A program made the position numbers and the translations under genes. The notes under the pieces were generated by a model, which worked only from the letters and a program-made list of their open reading frames with translations, was not told where the DNA came from and searched no databases. From positions 2,526,501 through 2,590,500 of the forward strand of contig CP009416.1 of the NCBI GenBank assembly GCA_000818095.1: a stretch of DNA of 64,000 bases, read 5' to 3'. The DNA is from Jeotgalibacillus malaysiensis (GTDB lineage: Bacteria; Bacillota; Bacilli; Bacillales; Jeotgalibacillaceae). Shown here in pieces: positions 1 through 8,932 of this stretch; within the stretch, counting starts at the first letter, position 1, and every line of letters starts with the position of its first letter.

Positions 1-1747
1 TAAATTTAAAAGCAGCAGGTTCGTTCGTGTAGTCCGTTTCAGTAATTGCCGTACCGTCCGTTTTACGTAAGAAGAAGGTCACAGTATCTAAAGACCATCC
101 AGCCAATTCAACTGTGTAAGCCAGTGCGGGAGGAGTTGTTGTAGTGAAATATTTTTGAGCGTTAAATCCATACACAAAACCACTGCGTACAATCCCCTTC
201 ATTGTCATTACTGCATTAACTTTGAATTTTACGAGCACTTTATCTGTCCCACTTTTCGTGACAGACTCTATCCAACCCTCGCTAGACTGACTATCAATTA
301 CATAATTTGATCCTGAATAACTTATTCTCGCCCATCCCTTTATTTGTTTAGGAAAATCGTATTTTGTTTTATCTCTAAAATATGCTTCATTCCCACTCAC
401 TAAATCTTTTTGATAGTTCGCACCATTAAAAAATTCTTTTAGTATGGTTTTAGCAAGAATGTCATTCCCGATTATACTCATGTGAACACCGTCAATAAGT
501 GAGTTTTCTACATTTATTAACAAATTTACCAAGTCGACAAAACCACATCCTTGTTCTTGCGCTACTTTTTTAATTGCATTTACATAAGGCATAGTTTGTT
601 CGACTGAATAAGTGCTCCTTTTTGTTGTGCTTAATAGTATAATCTGTGAAGATGGTTTGTTGCTTTTTATCGCAGAGACGATGGACGAAACATTTTGATA
701 AGTTTGCTCTGCGCTCAATCCATTCGTAATATCGTTAGCTCCGGTAGTGATGAAAACTACATCTGCATTATGATCTAGAATTCTCGTTTGCACATTATCT
801 AGTAACCATTGTGAAGTCGTACCACCTTGACCAGTCATTTTAAATGTAGTGAACTTCGTACCGATTCCGTATAGATAAATATATTTCATGCCATCGGACG
901 AAGGGGTTGGATGCGTCTGAGTGATATTAGAGATTTTAATATCGTGGTGCTGATTGTCGCCTAATAGGTCTATCTCTATTGCGAAAATATCGTAGCCTTG
1001 GTGATCTTTTCCGACTCCATAGGTATTAACGTTCTTCTGAAACACCCCGTCTACATGAATATCAAATGCGGATGCTACGTTGAGCACGTTATAACTAGAA
1101 TATATTATAGCTTTGTTGTTTGGGTTGTTGTGTCTAAAACGAAAACTGAATTCTTCATTCACGTTCTTGGTTTGCAACATCAACATAATCCCGTTGAAAG
1201 CTGCGTTCCTATAAGGGGCAGAAAGAGGGTAATAGAAAAAGTTCGCATCTAGGTTTTTACTCCTAATAGGAATTTCGGTTATATTCTTAAAATACTCATC
1301 CATACGATGGATAGCATCACGAACCATGAATGACCATGAAAGCATCCCTACTTGATACTCATATCCGTTATTACCTCCAATAGTACCTGCCTCAAATGGA
1401 TGTCTATTAAAACTTAAACTGTCACCAGTAGAAATTACTTTGCTACCGTTCTTCAGAACAATGGGTGTAAGGTCAGCTTTTGAAATTACAACGGATTCTG
1501 ACGCTATATCTGCCAACTGGTCGGTAAGTTGCTGCCTCTCCTGGAGCAATCTTTGCTGTGGAGATCCATAGTCTATGCCGCCTGCACCCACCTTTAATTG
1601 ATCAGAAATAGTAGGGTCAGCAGACATGACAATTGAATCTAATTCAGCACGTGTTTGGTTTGCTGACGTTTCAGCTTTATCAAAATTCTCATTCAGCTTT
1701 TGTAAATTCTCTAAATCCATATTAGGACCAATCTGATTAAATGCCAT
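1..1747 (-). CDS. Phage tail protein with SGNH/GDSL hydrolase domain (partial)
   Basis: The frame is open from an ATG at 1747 to the window edge (582 residues), so the C-terminus is missing. Residues 1-80 look like a tail-attachment or coiled segment. The rest carries SGNH hydrolase blocks: GDS at 108-110 (nucleophile Ser110), GAND at 336-339 (oxyanion Asn338) and DGVH at 419-422 (Asp419, His422). This family hydrolyses esters. On a phage tail it probably de-acetylates or trims surface glycan during adsorption, which is inference. It follows the tail endopeptidase, and its start codon shares one base with the stop of the preceding small gene, so translation is probably coupled. The substrate cannot be read from the sequence. 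Confidence 0.8.
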   Translation of the reverse strand, partial: MAFNQIGPNMDLENLQKLNENFDKAETSANQTRAELDSIVMSADPTISDQLKVGAGGIDYGSPQQRLLQERQQLTDQLADIASESVVISKADLTPIVLKNGSKVISTGDSLSFNRHPFEAGTIGGNNGYEYQVGMLSWSFMVRDAIHRMDEYFKNITEIPIRSKNLDANFFYYPLSAPYRNAAFNGIMLMLQTKNVNEEFSFRFRHNNPNNKAIIYSSYNVLNVASAFDIHVDGVFQKNVNTYGVGKDHQGYDIFAIEIDLLGDNQHHDIKISNITQTHPTPSSDGMKYIYLYGIGTKFTTFKMTGQGGTTSQWLLDNVQTRILDHNADVVFITTGANDITNGLSAEQTYQNVSSIVSAIKSNKPSSQIILLSTTKRSTYSVEQTMPYVNAIKKVAQEQGCGFVDLVNLLINVENSLIDGVHMSIIGNDILAKTILKEFFNGANYQKDLVSGNEAYFRDKTKYDFPKQIKGWARISYSGSNYVIDSQSSEGWIESVTKSGTDKVLVKFKVNAVMTMKGIVRSGFVYGFNAQKYFTTTTPPALAYTVELAGWSLDTVTFFLRKTDGTAITETDYTNEPAAFKF

Positions 1748-1947
1748 TATTCACCCTCCTTGATTAATTGCGGTTTCATATTTTCATCAATAAAAACTCT
1801 CGCTCTCCCTAAGCTATTCGCCTCTTCTTCAGGTAGGTAGAAATAGTAATCGTATGGTGACTGCGCGACAATACTAATACCTGTCATAATATTTTTTATA
1901 AAACCTTCATTATCTACATTAATAAATACCTGTACATAACCGTCCAT
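1747..1947 (-). CDS. Small phage tail-region protein, unknown function
   Basis: A 66-residue ORF between the tail endopeptidase and the SGNH tail protein. Its stop overlaps the start of the latter (TAATG) and it starts 4 bp after the preceding gene, so it is a genuine member of the late operon. The product is acidic and mixed alpha/beta in character, with no signal peptide, membrane segment or motif that I recognise. Genes in this position often encode baseplate or fibre accessory proteins. That is positional inference only. Confidence 0.7.
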   Translation of the reverse strand: MDGYVQVFINVDNEGFIKNIMTGISIVAQSPYDYYFYLPEEEANSLGRARVFIDENMKPQLIKEGE

Positions 1948-1951
1948 TTAA

Positions 1952-3802
1952 TCACCCCGACAATGTTCTTTTTAATACACGACCTGAAGCAGTGCCGCCC
2001 GTGTTCGTATTGAGCCTGACATATACGCCCTTTTCAGTACCATCTGGTATTCCTAGATCTATCGTTAATGTTTCTTCCACAGCTTGGCCTGATGTCACGT
2101 TGTAAACGGTTCGTTGACCCAATAACGCGCCTCCGCCTCCTACTGAATAAACACTCAGGCGAGATCCTTGTCCTCCGCCGCTATCATGCAACGCAAAGCG
2201 AATGTTTAAATATCTGCTTGTATGTTTGAAAAAATAAGCGTTGAAGTTAGCCGGACTTGTTTCTGTGGTTGTTTTCCATATGCCGTTAATAGAAACATTC
2301 TCCATGAACGGCGGATCATGTTCATCTGTTGCGAATTCGCTCTGTAGGATTCCGCTGTTCATCACGACAAAACCATCAGGTCGCTCAATTGTCATAGCAC
2401 CTTTTGCGATATATAAACCATTTGAATCTAACTTGACATACTTTGTATTATCAGCTGCATTAATCGCCCACAGTCCAGTTCCATCCCAAAAGAACAGATC
2501 ATCTTCACCGACAATCGCAACATTATTAGCTCTCAATATACCTGTGGCAATCTCATCCGCGACAATACCCACACCTGTCATTGCTGTTCTGTATGTCTGC
2601 CCACCATCATCAGATATACCGATACCGGCACTGGTCAGCCTGATTAATCTGTTCGGATTATTAGGATCTTGGAGTACAATTCCCTGACCAGGCGGGTACT
2701 GTATTTCAGTTAAACTATTGTTTATGGCTTCAGAAGCGATTCTAACTGCTTCGGGCAGCACATTATAAGGTAATGGCTCTCTACCTTCAAACAGTCTGTC
2801 CAAACGCTTAGAAGTCTGAGCAAAACGTGTATTTTGATCTGTGAGTTTTTCTTTCAGGTTCGATAATGTCACAGCCGTTTTTACGACCTGCCACTTTTTA
2901 TTGATGTATTCAAACGTTTCTTGTACTTCCACAACGCGGGCATTTACCTTAATTTTCATCGGTTCATAGATGATGAAACCTCTATCACCTTCATTGCGGA
3001 ATAAGTCGCGATCTGTAATGTCTACAGTGATTGATAATTGCGGTTCGCTTATAAGTTCCCTTTCAAGTCTTTCCTGCATACCCTCCACAGTTGTTATTCG
3101 TTCGTCATACACCGCATCAGCATCTAACCTGCCAAATAGTTCAACGTTATCCTCGTGTGGAAGTGTAATAGGATATTCACCGTTTTCGTTAGGTTGTCCG
3201 CCATATCCCATGATGTACGTTGCGAGATTGTTCGTATCTACGCTTTTATCAATCGCCTTAACATTATGCTTCCAGCGAAACTGAAAGCCTGTATCTGCTC
3301 CTATTTTGCGTTTTAAATATACTGTATTACCGATCAATTCAAATTCTGATCCGTAACGCTCAAGCACCTTTTGAAAAAGCGCTAAACAATTCTCTCGCCC
3401 AAAATTTTCAAACGTTTCAGCATTAAATGAGTCAACTATTGAGAAAGTATAAGGTGTCGGCTCAAATACTCTTGTCAGCGCAGCTGCAAATGTCTGTGAT
3501 CCGTTATGCAGGTTATATTGAAAACAATTAATCATCACGTTAAAAAAAGAGTGAACAGCATCAACCTGTTTAATAGATTGATTGCCGACACCCTTTTCAT
3601 TGTTCCTTTTGATGACAAATTCATCACCTAAGAAATTAATTTTTGACTCCGTATCAACATATCCCCACGCTTCTTCATCTCGATCATCAGGCAATGCGAC
3701 AAAGGAGAGCGTTTTTTCACCATTGACCCTGCGTGTGCGTGTTACTTGTTTAATATGCCTGAGTAGTTTTGTTTCACCTATCAGATTAGTTACTGGTAGC
3801 AA
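1952..3802 (-). CDS. Phage tail endopeptidase / Tal-like tail protein
   Basis: 616 residues, directly downstream of the Dit-like gene. In siphoviruses this is the place of the tail-associated protein (Tal) that forms the tail tip, contacts the host and often carries a peptidase. The N-terminal 350 residues have the look of prophage tail endopeptidase proteins; the C-terminal 250 residues are glycine-rich and beta-like, as in fibre or carbohydrate-binding segments. The start codon is TTG at 3802, chosen because a full Shine-Dalgarno (TAAGGAGGTG) lies 5 bp upstream and no better start exists. Catalytic residues were not identified, so enzymatic activity is unproven. Confidence 0.75.
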   Translation of the reverse strand: MLPVTNLIGETKLLRHIKQVTRTRRVNGEKTLSFVALPDDRDEEAWGYVDTESKINFLGDEFVIKRNNEKGVGNQSIKQVDAVHSFFNVMINCFQYNLHNGSQTFAAALTRVFEPTPYTFSIVDSFNAETFENFGRENCLALFQKVLERYGSEFELIGNTVYLKRKIGADTGFQFRWKHNVKAIDKSVDTNNLATYIMGYGGQPNENGEYPITLPHEDNVELFGRLDADAVYDERITTVEGMQERLERELISEPQLSITVDITDRDLFRNEGDRGFIIYEPMKIKVNARVVEVQETFEYINKKWQVVKTAVTLSNLKEKLTDQNTRFAQTSKRLDRLFEGREPLPYNVLPEAVRIASEAINNSLTEIQYPPGQGIVLQDPNNPNRLIRLTSAGIGISDDGGQTYRTAMTGVGIVADEIATGILRANNVAIVGEDDLFFWDGTGLWAINAADNTKYVKLDSNGLYIAKGAMTIERPDGFVVMNSGILQSEFATDEHDPPFMENVSINGIWKTTTETSPANFNAYFFKHTSRYLNIRFALHDSGGGQGSRLSVYSVGGGGALLGQRTVYNVTSGQAVEETLTIDLGIPDGTEKGVYVRLNTNTGGTASGRVLKRTLSG

Positions 3803-3814
3803 TGTCGCACCTCC

Positions 3815-4621
3815 TTACGCATACAAAAACCGGAACTCGAATGATATTTCGAAAGCTCCGGTTATACCTGTGATCTGTATTTGATTTTCTCCCGGTGCAA
3901 GGCTGATCACATCCAACTCAGTATCACTAACGATATTCACAACGTTTTTATTCGCTTTAATACCATCGAGTATGATCTGATCACCAGCGTTCAAAACACC
4001 GTTATATTGCCATTCTTCATTTGTTGTATCGTTGCGGATCGTCAAACCGTCTGCTGTTGCTGTGGATGATGTCAGCGTAATGATAAGCTCACTCTCGCGC
4101 GGGTCTACTTCCTGATTGCCAGCATTGTAGATCATAAATGATGATGTATTGTGAATATAATCCTGTGTGGAAGAATCATATTTCAGACCCATACCATAAC
4201 CCCATAATTCAGCATCATAGGTAAATTCATCAAGCGTTGTACCTTTACTTGTACAATAAGGGTCAGTTGTCCTCAGTGGTAATTCAACTCTTGCTATACT
4301 ATGATTCTCACGATTGACAGCATAATCTTCCACATGCACTTTCCAACGCCTTGCAGACACCGCCCAATCAATCACGTAAAACTCAGGGTATTGTGAGAAT
4401 AAAGCATAAATTTCATCACGCATAAGTTTGTAATACATAGAGCCTTCTGAGTCGCATAAAAATTCAGCTTCAATATCGCGTGGAAGTTTATTCTTCGAAA
4501 CAATTACATCTCGTCCTCCCACACGCTCTTTCACATATTCATAAAGTTGAGGGAGAGGTTTGAATTTCAACCATGATATTTTACCCGGCAATTGAATTTC
4601 ATTCATATCCAGGTCATACAT
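3815..4621 (-). CDS. Distal tail protein (Dit-like)
   Basis: About 268 residues between the tape measure and the tail endopeptidase, the standard position of Dit. Dit forms the hexameric hub joining tail tube to baseplate. The N-terminus (MYDLDMNEIQLPG) and the pattern of conserved aromatic and Gly residues fit the phage tail-family (Dit) fold. A GTG at 4633 would add four residues, but GAGAGGG upstream is better spaced for the ATG at 4621, so I prefer the latter. The C-terminal half resembles a beta-sandwich domain. Function is assigned by synteny and general resemblance. Confidence 0.8.
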   Translation of the reverse strand: MYDLDMNEIQLPGKISWLKFKPLPQLYEYVKERVGGRDVIVSKNKLPRDIEAEFLCDSEGSMYYKLMRDEIYALFSQYPEFYVIDWAVSARRWKVHVEDYAVNRENHSIARVELPLRTTDPYCTSKGTTLDEFTYDAELWGYGMGLKYDSSTQDYIHNTSSFMIYNAGNQEVDPRESELIITLTSSTATADGLTIRNDTTNEEWQYNGVLNAGDQIILDGIKANKNVVNIVSDTELDVISLAPGENQIQITGITGAFEISFEFRFLYA

Positions 4622-4629
4622 TTTTACAT

Positions 4630-7419
4630 TCACCCTCTCACCCCTTTCATGAATCCTGATTGTGCTGAAGCATTACCGAACAATGCGTTCAAGTCTGAGA
4701 ATGATCTCTCAGCTAACACAGAGCCATCTACTTCAAGTCTTATGATTGCTGGTTGTCGTGGTGCAGTGTTGATTGATTTAGCAGCGGACATATTCTGACC
4801 CGCTGAGTAAACAACATTACGAGTAGTTTCCATATCAGGCATAGATAACACTTTTCCCATCATACCTTGTATCTGTGGAAGGGATTTCTGTAAGCTGTCC
4901 ATAATCGGATTGCCAAAGTCCAGTTTATCAAGGTCTTGTAACGGGCCGACTTTTGCAGGTGAGAAAGGTAAAAAGTCTCTGACTTTACTTACTACTCCCT
5001 CAATCGCGCCAGTCACTTTACTTACAGCGCCTTTGATCCCATCAGCCATCATATTGACTAACTCACGCCCGGCTGTTTTAAAGCGGCTACCCATATTTTT
5101 CACAATATCAAGAGACGCGTTAATGCTATTACGGAAAACGGTTTTTATACCTTCCCACACATTAGATACTGCATTTTTTGCTTCAGTCATTTTGGTTCTA
5201 ATGCTGGAAACAATTGAATTGAATTTACTTGATACCGTTGTGACGATATTAGAAATCAATTGACTCGCTGAGTTTTTAGCCTCAGTGAATTTATTCGTTA
5301 CCCAATCTTTAGCTGCTTGCATTTTCTGCTGAACATTAGAAACAATTGACGTAAACTTTGTAATAACATTTGAAACTAGATCAGCCAGCTTTTGAACAGC
5401 TGCAGATCGCGCTTCTTCAAATTTACGCTGAATCCAATCCTTCACAGCCTGCATCTTCTGAGTCACATTACTAACAATGGAAGTAAATTTTTCTACCACA
5501 GTAGAAACTACAGCAGATAAAATCGCTTGTGACATTGCTTTTGCTTCATTCCATTTTGTGACGATCCAGGAGACGGCGGTAGTTACACCTTCAATCACCG
5601 CTGTTTTTATTTTCGACCAAACAACAGGTAGTAACTCAGCTAAAAAGTTCCATGTTTCAACTGTCCAAGTTTTAATTGACTCCCAATTCGAATAGATCAA
5701 ATAAGCGAGTCCAAGTACAATTGCGGTTATGATTCCGACTGGACCGGTCAAAACTAACATAGCTGTACGAATCGCTGTGAAGATCGGCTTTAGTTTAGCG
5801 AGCCAAGTTATAGCAGTTCCTACCGTTGTAATCATTGTTCCTAAACCTGTAATTAATGCACCAATAAAAACAAGCACCGGCCCCAATGCCGCTGCTATCA
5901 ATCCAAATATAACCGTCATTTGTTGTGCTGCAGGTGATAAAGCAGTAAACCATTCAGATACTTTCTGAACCGCTGCTGATATTTTAGGAAGTAGATTTTC
6001 AGCCATATCAAGCAGGATTTCTCCGAGTGGTAATAAGGCTTCCTGTAACCCTCTAAACGCTTCAGTCATTCTTGTTCCAAAATTATCGTACAAAGCGTCT
6101 CCTGCTGTTTTAGTCGCGCCTTCAAACTCACCTAAATCAGTATTCACATTAGCGAAAAAGTCTTGAAATTCCGGGCCTAAATCTTCAATCGGCGTTCCGA
6201 ATAATGCAACAGCTGCCTGTGCTTTAGCTGCAGGATCTTCCACACCTGCGATTGCTGATGCTACTGCAGCAAAAGCTGATTGAGCAGATTCTCCACCGCT
6301 ATTAATGTCAGTTTCAACCTGGTTCACATCAAGTCCAAGTTGTTCAAGTGCATCACGTGAAGCCTTAGAACCGTCACCAATTCTGAGAAAACTCTCTTTA
6401 GCCGCGTCACCAACTTTGTCAAGGTTAAATGCCCCTGCTTCAGCACCTGCAATTAAGATCGCTGTAAACTCTTCAGCGTCATATCCCATACCTTGAAACT
6501 GTGGGGCATATTCTCGAAGCGTGTCCAAAAGCTCATCAGAAAAGTTACCGCCACGCTGAAATGCTGTGGTCATTAAGTCAAAAGCTGTTTCGCTGTCTAC
6601 ACCAAAGTTTTTCATCAATACGGATGCAGTTCGTGTGGATTCGTTTAATTCTGCGCCAAAAGCATCTTGAAGAATATAAGCACTTTCGAGAACATTTTTA
6701 AGGTCTACATCATTCAGATCACCCATGTTCTGCTTGACCATTGATAAATTATCAGTGACTTCTTGTAGGTTTTCTCCGAAAGCGCCCCTCCACACATCTT
6801 GCGCGACACCTTTTAAACGTTCGGCTTCTTCTGCTGTCACACCTAATTGAGCCTGTATTCTACCTTGTGCAGAATCAACATCATTAGCCGCCATGACTGC
6901 ACCTGTACCTAATGCAGTGAGTGGGAGTGTAACGCCTGCGCTTAATGACTCACCTGCACCTTTAACTGATTCACCTGCGTTTTTAACTTTATCCCCGGCA
7001 GATTTAACTTTTTCTCCAAGTTTATCGAAGTCGATACCTGCATCTTTAGCAGATGTAGCGGTTTTATCAAGATCAGCGCGCAGGTTCTTCAGTACACCTT
7101 CTGTTGTTTCAATATGACGGTTAAAATTCCTGTAAGTTTGTAAATCAATGTCGCCTCTTTCAAACTGTTTGTTTACATCTGATTGAGCTTGCTTTAAAAC
7201 ATCCAATTTTTTTGCTGTTGTCTCAACTCGTTCAGTAAGTATTTGTTGTTTCTGTGCCAAGAGTTCTGTATTTTTTGGATCGAATTTTAAACCGCGCTCT
7301 ACTTCCTTTAACTCAGTTGTCAGGTTTCTGCTTTCCTTGTTGACATCTTTTAGTGCTTTATCTAAACCGGAAGTCTCGCCGTTTATCTCAACCGTGATCC
7401 CCTTAATTTTACCAGCCAT
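4630..7419 (-). CDS. Phage tail tape measure protein
   Basis: 929 residues, the longest gene in the late operon. It sets tail length and is ejected during DNA delivery. Residues 1-150 are coiled coil, rich in Lys and Glu. Residues 170-450 fit the TP901-type tape-measure domain. A hydrophobic stretch at about 490-580 includes several membrane-like helices, typical for this family. After that come repeated segments of about 40 residues (SNVTQKMQAVKDW-type, about residues 640-740), a hallmark of tape-measure length repeats. The protein ends just before Dit. Two hairpins precede its start. Confidence 0.93.
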   Translation of the reverse strand: MAGKIKGITVEINGETSGLDKALKDVNKESRNLTTELKEVERGLKFDPKNTELLAQKQQILTERVETTAKKLDVLKQAQSDVNKQFERGDIDLQTYRNFNRHIETTEGVLKNLRADLDKTATSAKDAGIDFDKLGEKVKSAGDKVKNAGESVKGAGESLSAGVTLPLTALGTGAVMAANDVDSAQGRIQAQLGVTAEEAERLKGVAQDVWRGAFGENLQEVTDNLSMVKQNMGDLNDVDLKNVLESAYILQDAFGAELNESTRTASVLMKNFGVDSETAFDLMTTAFQRGGNFSDELLDTLREYAPQFQGMGYDAEEFTAILIAGAEAGAFNLDKVGDAAKESFLRIGDGSKASRDALEQLGLDVNQVETDINSGGESAQSAFAAVASAIAGVEDPAAKAQAAVALFGTPIEDLGPEFQDFFANVNTDLGEFEGATKTAGDALYDNFGTRMTEAFRGLQEALLPLGEILLDMAENLLPKISAAVQKVSEWFTALSPAAQQMTVIFGLIAAALGPVLVFIGALITGLGTMITTVGTAITWLAKLKPIFTAIRTAMLVLTGPVGIITAIVLGLAYLIYSNWESIKTWTVETWNFLAELLPVVWSKIKTAVIEGVTTAVSWIVTKWNEAKAMSQAILSAVVSTVVEKFTSIVSNVTQKMQAVKDWIQRKFEEARSAAVQKLADLVSNVITKFTSIVSNVQQKMQAAKDWVTNKFTEAKNSASQLISNIVTTVSSKFNSIVSSIRTKMTEAKNAVSNVWEGIKTVFRNSINASLDIVKNMGSRFKTAGRELVNMMADGIKGAVSKVTGAIEGVVSKVRDFLPFSPAKVGPLQDLDKLDFGNPIMDSLQKSLPQIQGMMGKVLSMPDMETTRNVVYSAGQNMSAAKSINTAPRQPAIIRLEVDGSVLAERSFSDLNALFGNASAQSGFMKGVRG

Positions 7420-7452
7420 ACATCATTCACCACACTTTCAAGGCATAATAAA

Positions 7453-7479
7453 AGCGCTCACCCGCTATGGATGAACGCT
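7453..7479 (-). terminator. Hairpin with T-tract upstream of the tape measure gene
   Basis: On the minus strand an 11-bp stem (AGCGTTCATCC pairing with GGGTGAGCGCT, two G-T pairs, 5-nt loop) is followed by TTTTATTATG. It has the form of an intrinsic terminator but stands inside the late operon, 34 bp before the tape measure start. It may partly reduce read-through rather than end the operon. Confidence 0.6.
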
Positions 7480-7495
7480 AAATTTGTATAAAAAT

Positions 7496-7519
7496 AAAAA
7501 GCACCCATGTTGGATGCTT
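7496..7519 (-). terminator. Intrinsic terminator-like hairpin after the 37-residue membrane ORF
   Basis: Minus strand: AAGCATCC pairs with GGGTGCTT (8 bp, one T-G pair, 5-nt loop), followed by TTTATTTTTA. It is the first of two tandem hairpins between the tail-chaperone genes and the tape measure gene. It follows the small membrane ORF directly, as a terminator would. Confidence 0.6.
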
Positions 7520-7528
7520 CGTTTTTTC

Positions 7529-7642
7529 TTATGAAAATATAACAAGTACAGTAAATGCTAATATTGCTATTAATGGAACAAGTATTGTTAATGCACAACC
7601 TAATCCCATCATCTTTGTACCTAATTTTTGAGTTTTGTTCAT
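7529..7642 (-). CDS. 37-residue single-pass membrane protein
   Basis: An ATG at 7642 with an upstream AAAGGGG opens a 37-residue ORF. Its first 12 residues are basic (MNKTQKLGTKMM) and residues 13-37 are one continuous hydrophobic helix. The frame extends further upstream, but that part has no ribosome-binding site and overlaps the chaperone frameshift product, so the short form is preferred. It sits between tail chaperone and tape measure genes and is followed by two terminator-like hairpins. The function is unknown. A holin-like or superinfection-exclusion role is possible but only a guess from size and topology. Confidence 0.6.
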   Translation of the reverse strand: MNKTQKLGTKMMGLGCALTILVPLIAILAFTVLVIFS

Positions 7643-7712
7643 GTGTGAATCCCCTTTCGATATATGCTTATGGTAACTATACCATTTACATACAGAAAAG
7701 GTTTCAACTATT

Positions 7713-8275
7713 TTAGAATGAGTCGAAGTCATCCTGTGAAGCCCGTCTGACTTTGCTGTCCTCAGGCATTTCAAAATCAATGTAATCATCAATAAAATCA
7801 AAAACCATTCCGATTGTCATATCCTCTAAATCAGCGCGAGATAACCCGGCTTTATAAGCGGTAAAGAGATAGGTGGTTGTGTAAGACTCCCAGTCTATCT
7901 CTTTCTTTTTCTTACCGCCTGTTTTCTCTACTTTTTTTTAGCAGATTGAAGTGTGGACATGATCATATCTTGAAGTTCAGGGTAAATTTCAAAGATAGGG
8001 AATTCTTCAAAACCATCAAGCCAAGTCATTGGATCAGTAATAGAAGGGTTAGCAGTTTTTGCTAATACCCAAGTCATACTATAAAAGGTTTCAAAGTCGA
8101 TTTTCATAACGTCAATTTCTACTTTTTTACCTTTTGCTACTGCATTGGGATCTCCTACCATACCCATAATATCTTTAAAAAAGCTCCGATTAAACTGAGA
8201 ATTATAACGTAAAGGAACAGCACCGTTAGATTTGAACGGCACTTGTTTCCCATCAATTGTTAATGTCTTTTCCAT
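7713..8275 (-). CDS. Tail assembly chaperone G-GT fusion made by -1 frameshift
   Basis: The G protein frame ends at 7928 with codons GCT AAA AAA AAG TAG. The A AAA AAG heptamer (7937-7931) is a canonical -1 slippery site. Slipping there moves ribosomes into a frame open from 7931 to a TAA at 7713-7715. This adds 72 residues beginning VEKTGGKKKKEIDW and gives a 187-residue product. G/GT frameshift pairs just upstream of the tape measure gene are established for long-tailed phages, where they chaperone the tape measure protein. The GT extension has no start codon of its own near its beginning, which supports expression by frameshift only. Confidence 0.85.
7928..8275 (-). CDS. Tail assembly chaperone (G protein)
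   Basis: 115 residues, start ATG 8275 with GGAGGA upstream. It is located between the major tail protein and the tape measure gene, where siphoviruses encode the G chaperone that coats the tape measure during tail assembly. The protein is soluble, slightly basic, and ends in a lysine run (SAKKK) encoded by the slippery sequence. In related phages most ribosomes stop here, while a minority shift into the GT extension. Confidence 0.82.
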   Translation of the reverse strand: MEKTLTIDGKQVPFKSNGAVPLRYNSQFNRSFFKDIMGMVGDPNAVAKGKKVEIDVMKIDFETFYSMTWVLAKTANPSITDPMTWLDGFEEFPIFEIYPELQDMIMSTLQSAKKK

Positions 8276-8300
8276 GCTTGTCCTCCATTCTATTTATCTT

Positions 8301-8930
8301 TTAAGGTGTAGCGACTTTTTCATAAACCGCATCATACCAAGCATCATAAATCGGTGCAGGTGTAGTCGTAGTTGTTTTCGTTTTAACTGCATAATCAGTT
8401 TCACGCGGTGAAGATACAAATGTAAGTTCGTTTGCGTTCGGCTCGACAGTATCTGTCTTTGTGGAAGAAGAAACTGTCGGACGGCTTGCAGAGCAGTTAT
8501 AAAGTACATGACGGACTGCTTTCACATCTCCATCAAATTCAAACAGCAACGCAAATTCTTTAGTTTTAGCGTTCGATTTTTCAGTTAGAACCATATCCTC
8601 TGCATCGTTTTCCTCGCCAAGCACTTCTTCAAGGAATGAATCTGGGATGTTTGCAATGTTCAGTGTGCCATCATAACCCTGGTTATTCGATGCTGAATAA
8701 TATAGTAGATCGTCAGCATAAAATTCTACCATGTCACCGCGAGGCTCTAGTGAGATTTCCACAGCTCCAGGTAAGCGTTTAGGTGCGTCATATGTGATAA
8801 CTCCATCAGTGTTTGTAAATGTTGCGTAGTGTACATTTTTCAAGCCAAATAGAACTTTGTTTGCAAAGAATTGTAAATTTAGTTTCAATGGTCCGCCTGG
8901 ATTTCCGAGCGTGTATGGTTTTTGTTCCAT
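8301..8930 (-). CDS. Major tail tube protein, phi13-type
   Basis: 209 residues. From residue 24 (ANKVLFGLKNVHYA) it matches the typical N-terminus of phi13-family major tail proteins, which polymerise into the tail tube. The first 23 residues are extra and contain LNLQFFA, a short motif I associate with the N-termini of several Firmicute phage structural proteins. They may be a processed leader or part of the mature protein. A Thr-rich segment near residue 188 precedes the C-terminus. Neighbours (tail terminator-like gene upstream, chaperones downstream) agree. Confidence 0.88.
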   Translation of the reverse strand: MEQKPYTLGNPGGPLKLNLQFFANKVLFGLKNVHYATFTNTDGVITYDAPKRLPGAVEISLEPRGDMVEFYADDLLYYSASNNQGYDGTLNIANIPDSFLEEVLGEENDAEDMVLTEKSNAKTKEFALLFEFDGDVKAVRHVLYNCSASRPTVSSSTKTDTVEPNANELTFVSSPRETDYAVKTKTTTTTPAPIYDAWYDAVYEKVATP

Positions 8931-8932
8931 CT

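Noticed and set aside
2241-2687. + strand ORFs opposite the tail genes
   Set aside because: They mirror the coding strand of well-supported genes and have no independent signals.
7643-7801. Upstream 53 codons of the small membrane ORF near 7,529
   Set aside because: They lie within the frameshift extension of the tail chaperone, have no ribosome site and have basic, improbable content. Only the last 37 codons are retained.
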